Below, piece after piece: positions 32,808-35,737 of a DNA stretch of 35,737 nucleotides. The stretch is taken from NCBI GenBank assembly GCA_934755305.1, contig CAKVLD010000027.1, positions 1 to 35,737 on the forward strand. Direction: 5' to 3'. This DNA comes from an uncultured Clostridium sp. GTDB taxonomy: Bacteria > Bacillota > Clostridia > Clostridiales > Clostridiaceae. Every line of letters starts with the position of its first letter. Within the stretch, counting starts at the first letter, position 1. The position numbers and the translations under genes are program-made. Below the pieces are notes generated by a model. It did not search any database and was not told the origin of the DNA. It saw only the letters and a program-made list of their open reading frames with translations.

Positions 32808-33563
32808 ATGGTTAAAAGTTATATTAATAAGTACGAAGTAAACTATCATGATGTAGATTATAATTTACAGTGTAAGCTACCATCAATACTTAATTTTTTA
32901 TGTGATATAGGAAGTCGACAATCAGTATCTTTAGGCGATACTATTGAAAGATTAAAAGAAAAAGGTTATGCATGGATATTTTATAAATATGATATAAAAA
33001 TGCATAAGTATCCTAAATACTTAGATGAAATATATATTAAGACAATACCCTGCGGTTTTAAGAAGTTTTATGCTCATAGAAGATATGAACTAACAAATGC
33101 TGAGGGTGAATTATTAGGAGAAGCAGTAGCGTTATTTTTCTTAGTCAATATTGACAAAAGACGTCCAATGAGGATTCCAGAAGAAGAGTATAATTTATAT
33201 GGATTAGATACTAGTGAAAATGAAGATATCAAAATGGAAGAGATTTTAAAGATTGATGAAGATGAAAATAGTTTTAAGAAAAAGTTTAATGTAAGATATA
33301 GTGATATAGATTCTAATGGACATGTAAACAATGTTAATTATGTAGAGTGGGCTATAGAATCTGTACCTTTAGAAGTTGTTAAAAGTTTTGATATAGAAAG
33401 AATTAAAGTTATTTTTGAAAAAGAAAGTATATATGGAGATGAAGTAAATGTATCAGCTACTTTAATAAAAGAGGGAGATAATATAACTAGTATTCATACT
33501 ATAAAAAATCAAGAAGAAAAAGAACTTACAAAGCTCGAAATATTATGGAAAAAACAAAAGTAG
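32808..33563 (+). CDS. Acyl-ACP thioesterase
   Basis: This 251-residue protein resembles bacterial acyl-ACP thioesterases of the FatA/FatB type, which release fatty acids from acyl carrier protein. It has two hotdog repeats. The first starts NKYEVNYHDVDYN and contains YAWIFYKYDI. The second has NVRYSDIDSNGHVNN (161-175), holding the Asp, Asn and His expected at the active site. AGGGGTG precedes the ATG. It ends 7 bases from a converging flavoprotein gene, with a hairpin in between. Chain-length preference cannot be read from sequence. Confidence 0.88.
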   Translation: MVKSYINKYEVNYHDVDYNLQCKLPSILNFLCDIGSRQSVSLGDTIERLKEKGYAWIFYKYDIKMHKYPKYLDEIYIKTIPCGFKKFYAHRRYELTNAEGELLGEAVALFFLVNIDKRRPMRIPEEEYNLYGLDTSENEDIKMEEILKIDEDENSFKKKFNVRYSDIDSNGHVNNVNYVEWAIESVPLEVVKSFDIERIKVIFEKESIYGDEVNVSATLIKEGDNITSIHTIKNQEEKELTKLEILWKKQK

Positions 33564-33583
33564 TGTTATATTAAACACTACTT
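33558..33583. terminator. Hairpin across both stop codons of converging genes
   Basis: AAGTAGTGTT (33558-33567) pairs perfectly with AACACTACTT (33574-33583) around 6 bases. Only the minus-strand side is followed by a T-rich tract (TTGTTTTTT), so it is a likely terminator for the flavoprotein gene and a weak one for the thioesterase. Confidence 0.65.
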
Positions 33584-34809
33584 CCTGCTAAATATCCAGA
33601 GCTCCAAGCCCATTGTAAATTGAATCCGCCACAGTCACCTGTTACATCTAGAATTTCACCACAAAAATATAGATTTTCTACTATATTTGATTCTAATGTA
33701 TTAGGATTAACTTCTTTTAGATTAATTCCACCAACAGTTACCTGAGCAGCATTAAATCCATTAGTATCACTACATTTAAAAGTCCATTTTTTTAATCTTT
33801 GTGCAAGTAATGATTTGTATTTCCAATCTAGGTCATAGCAAGGTGTATGAATACTTTGAATACCTATATCTTTTAATAATATTGGAATAAGTTTTTTGTT
33901 TATTACACCTATTAGGGAAGATGAAATACTTCTATAAGAAAACATTCCTAAATGCCCTTGAATGAAATTATCTACTTCATCAAAAGAAAGTTCAGGCATC
34001 ATATCCACTGAAATTTCCACTTTTTTATGTTTATATAGATTTCTAGACGCTTCTGAAGATAGCTGTAATATTGGAGGTCCTGATATTCCGTAATCTGTGA
34101 AAAGAATCTCGCCTTTATCTTCACGAACTATTTTATCATCTACAATAAGAGAAGCTTTCCCTTCAAACTTAATTCCAGATAGTGCTTTTAAATATGGATA
34201 ATCTAGTTTTAGCTGAACTATTCCTGGTAGTGGTTCTATTATTGAATGACCAAGTTCTTTTGCGAGTTTATATCCTGAACCATCTGAACCTGTTTTTGTT
34301 GCAGATTTACCACCACATGCTAATATTAATTTCCTACAAGATAAAGAAGGAAACTCTTCGTTATTTGTGGATAAAATAAAATTTTTCTTTTTGTGGATAG
34401 TTTTTATTTTGCAGTCTGTGTATAAAGGAATTTCTTTTTCTTCTATAGCAAATCTAAATATATCCACAACTGATGAAGCTTGAAGTGATTGAGGATATAG
34501 TTTACCTTTTTCAAGTTCTATAATAGGTAATCCTAAAGATAAGAAAAAGTTTTTACTATCCTCTACAGAAAAATTATTTAAACAAGTTGTAAAAAAGTTA
34601 TTATCAGAAGTACTATGGTATGTTTTATAAGGAAAAGCTATAGTAGAGTTGGAAATATTACATCTACCATTACCTGTTGTTAATATTTTTTTTCCTATAC
34701 GATCTGTTCCTTCAATAATAGCAACATCTTTTCCTAAATCTTTGGCGATAGTAGCAGCTGTTAAGCCAGAGGCACCACCACCAATTATGATAATATCGTG
34801 ATGTATCAT
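33571..34809 (-). CDS. BaiN/HI0933-family flavoprotein
   Basis: This 412-residue FAD protein starts with the dinucleotide-binding fold IIIIGGGASGLTAATIAK. It continues with the family motif RIGKKILTTGNGRCNISN, a central ACGGKSATKTGSDGSGYKLA and the C-terminal CGEILDVTGDCGGFNLQWAWSSG. The HI0933 family includes BaiN, described as a bile-acid dehydroxylation pathway oxidoreductase, but members are very common in gut and other bacteria that do not dehydroxylate bile acids. No bai genes are nearby, so a general oxidoreductase role is more likely. It is transcribed against its neighbours. Confidence 0.9.
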   Translation of the reverse strand: MIHHDIIIIGGGASGLTAATIAKDLGKDVAIIEGTDRIGKKILTTGNGRCNISNSTIAFPYKTYHSTSDNNFFTTCLNNFSVEDSKNFFLSLGLPIIELEKGKLYPQSLQASSVVDIFRFAIEEKEIPLYTDCKIKTIHKKKNFILSTNNEEFPSLSCRKLILACGGKSATKTGSDGSGYKLAKELGHSIIEPLPGIVQLKLDYPYLKALSGIKFEGKASLIVDDKIVREDKGEILFTDYGISGPPILQLSSEASRNLYKHKKVEISVDMMPELSFDEVDNFIQGHLGMFSYRSISSSLIGVINKKLIPILLKDIGIQSIHTPCYDLDWKYKSLLAQRLKKWTFKCSDTNGFNAAQVTVGGINLKEVNPNTLESNIVENLYFCGEILDVTGDCGGFNLQWAWSSGYLAGSSV

Positions 34810-34943
34810 ATCCTAATTTTTATTACTTAATTTATATATTAAAATTTAAGTAATATTTCCTCCTTCATTTTAGTATAAATAAATTTTAGCATAGTAATAT
34901 TAGCTTATAAAGAGAGGAATAATAATAGGGAGGTGATTATATA

Positions 34944-35504
34944 ATGAAGGTTAAGATTATTGAAGAATCTCAAGATAAGGGAAAAGAATTTAAAGTAAGA
35001 AAGATGACATATGCAGATGTTGTAGTCAATTATCCATTAGGAAATGGACTTAAGAAATTCTTATATGAGGACGTAGAATTAATATCAGAAGGTGAAATTG
35101 ATGAATTTCTAATTGAAAATATGGAGTTTTTAAAAATAAAATTGAACAGAGGAATTTCCGTATTTTTCTATAAAGCATTAAAAGATTCTATAGAAGAAGA
35201 AATAAATGAAGAGTTAAATGATTTTAATTTACTTAGAGATAAGTATAGTGTTAATAAAAAAGGAATATGGAATAAGGAAATTATTTGTATGATAAACAAA
35301 AGAGTACCAATAATCGTAACTGCTTTTGGACAAAATTTTAAAAGAGAAGGATATGATATATCAGTTAATATAATACAAAATAGTGATTTTGTAGAAGCTT
35401 CTAAAGAACAAATTGAAAAAATACAAGAAGAAATTCAAAGAAAAAAATTAATGATTTCTAATTATGAGATAGCTCTAGAAAACCTAGTGAAATCAACGGA
35501 TTAG
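34944..35504 (+). CDS. Conserved-looking protein of unknown function
   Basis: I do not recognise this 186-residue protein. It is mixed alpha/beta with no membrane segment or signal peptide. The N-terminal half (KVKIIEESQDKGKEFKVRKM, then EDVELISEGEIDEFL) is acidic; the middle has MINKRVPIIVTAFGQNF. The C-terminal 35 residues (EASKEQIEKIQEEIQRKKL) are a probable coiled coil. AGGGAGGTG lies 8 bases upstream of the ATG and codon use matches the neighbours, so it is a real native gene. It is followed by a tRNA gene with its own promoter. Confidence 0.75.
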   Translation: MKVKIIEESQDKGKEFKVRKMTYADVVVNYPLGNGLKKFLYEDVELISEGEIDEFLIENMEFLKIKLNRGISVFFYKALKDSIEEEINEELNDFNLLRDKYSVNKKGIWNKEIICMINKRVPIIVTAFGQNFKREGYDISVNIIQNSDFVEASKEQIEKIQEEIQRKKLMISNYEIALENLVKSTD

Positions 35505-35580
35505 AAGTAATGTTAAGGGAGGATAATGAACGAAAAAATGATGATAAAAATAAAAAAATAAAAAAAATTAAAAAAAAATG

Positions 35581-35609
35581 TTGACACTCGGAATGAATTT
35601 CTGTATTAT
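35581..35609 (+). promoter_or_regulatory. Promoter of tRNA-Glu
   Basis: TTGACA (35581-35586), a 17-base spacer and TATTAT (35604-35609) form a strong sigma-A promoter, preceded by an A-rich stretch (35547-35578) that could act as an UP element. The predicted start is about 50 bases before the tRNA. Confidence 0.88.
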
Positions 35610-35665
35610 AGTCTATGTGGTCAGCACGAAGCAAGTGCGAAACCGCGAAATGCAGAAAACAATTT

Positions 35666-35737
35666 GGCTCCTTGGTCAAGCGGTTAAGACACCACCCTTT
35701 CACGGTGGTAACAGGGGTTCGATTCCCCTAGGAGTCA
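35666..35737 (+). tRNA. tRNA-Glu (anticodon UUC)
   Basis: The 72 bases fold into a full cloverleaf. The acceptor stem GGCTCCT pairs with AGGAGTC (one G-T pair). The anticodon stem CCACC/GGTGG has loop CTTTCAC with anticodon TTC, and the T arm is AGGGG-TTCGATT-CCCCT. The sequence is very close to tRNA-Glu of other Firmicutes. It ends exactly at the window edge, so whether CCA is encoded, and whether more tRNA genes follow, cannot be seen. Confidence 0.96.

Noticed and set aside
33571..34809. Assignment of the flavoprotein to bile-acid dehydroxylation
   Set aside because: The HI0933 family is broad, and no bai operon genes are present nearby, so a specific BaiN role is unsupported.
1..35737. 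Mobile elements, CRISPR arrays, toxin-antitoxin or defence genes
   Set aside because: No transposase, integrase, repeat-spacer array, phage gene or known defence family was seen on either strand; gene order matches a standard clostridial origin region.

Overview
The window is a low-GC, AT-rich chromosomal segment from a spore-forming, Gram-positive anaerobe, best placed in Clostridium sensu stricto (cluster I). Supporting signs are the gene order around dnaA, the strong AT bias, consensus sigma-A promoters and AGGAGG-type ribosome binding sites, the RemB, YyaC and LonC families, and a forespore-type promoter. It spans the replication origin and the first roughly 10 kb (left) and 26 kb (right) of the two replication arms. 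I cannot name the species from the sequence alone.

Left arm, all on the minus strand and so transcribed away from the origin: dnaA, dnaN, yaaA (S4 domain), recF, remB, gyrB, gyrA, then a terminator, then the promoter, leader and first ~56 bases of a 16S rRNA gene that runs off the left edge. The origin is bipartite. DnaA-box clusters lie on both sides of dnaA (about 7.77-8.03 kb and 9.39-9.80 kb). The dnaA-dnaN side also carries a DnaA-trio and an AT-rich unwinding element.

Right arm, mostly plus strand. First come rpmH-rnpA-yidD-yidC-jag (ribosome, RNase P and membrane protein insertion), then mnmE-mnmG-rsmG (tRNA and rRNA modification), a Noc-like ParB paralogue, and parA-parB followed by two perfect parS sites. 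A membrane protein of the DUF4446 family follows. Two minus-strand genes (yyaC and a cysteine-desulfurase-like gene) sit opposite a small Se/S-carrier-like gene. Next are a DUF951 gene, the autoregulated rpsF-ssb-rpsR operon, a MazG-like gene, the c-di-AMP phosphodiesterase gdpP with rplI, lonC and dnaB. The right end carries a malic enzyme gene (minus), purA, a DUF1858 gene, an acyl-ACP thioesterase, a BaiN-like flavoprotein (minus), an unrecognised conserved-looking gene, and a complete tRNA-Glu gene at the edge.

Most of this is housekeeping and I see no insertion sequence, prophage, CRISPR or defence island. The less ordinary signals are in the non-coding parts: hairpins that appear to bring distant ribosome binding sites next to the start codons of parA and yaaA, a five-copy ~17-bp tandem repeat upstream of mnmE, a 13-bp perfect palindrome directly upstream of a promoter, a sigma-F-like promoter at yyaC, and a Noc-like protein with no room for the membrane-binding N-terminal helix of Bacillus Noc.
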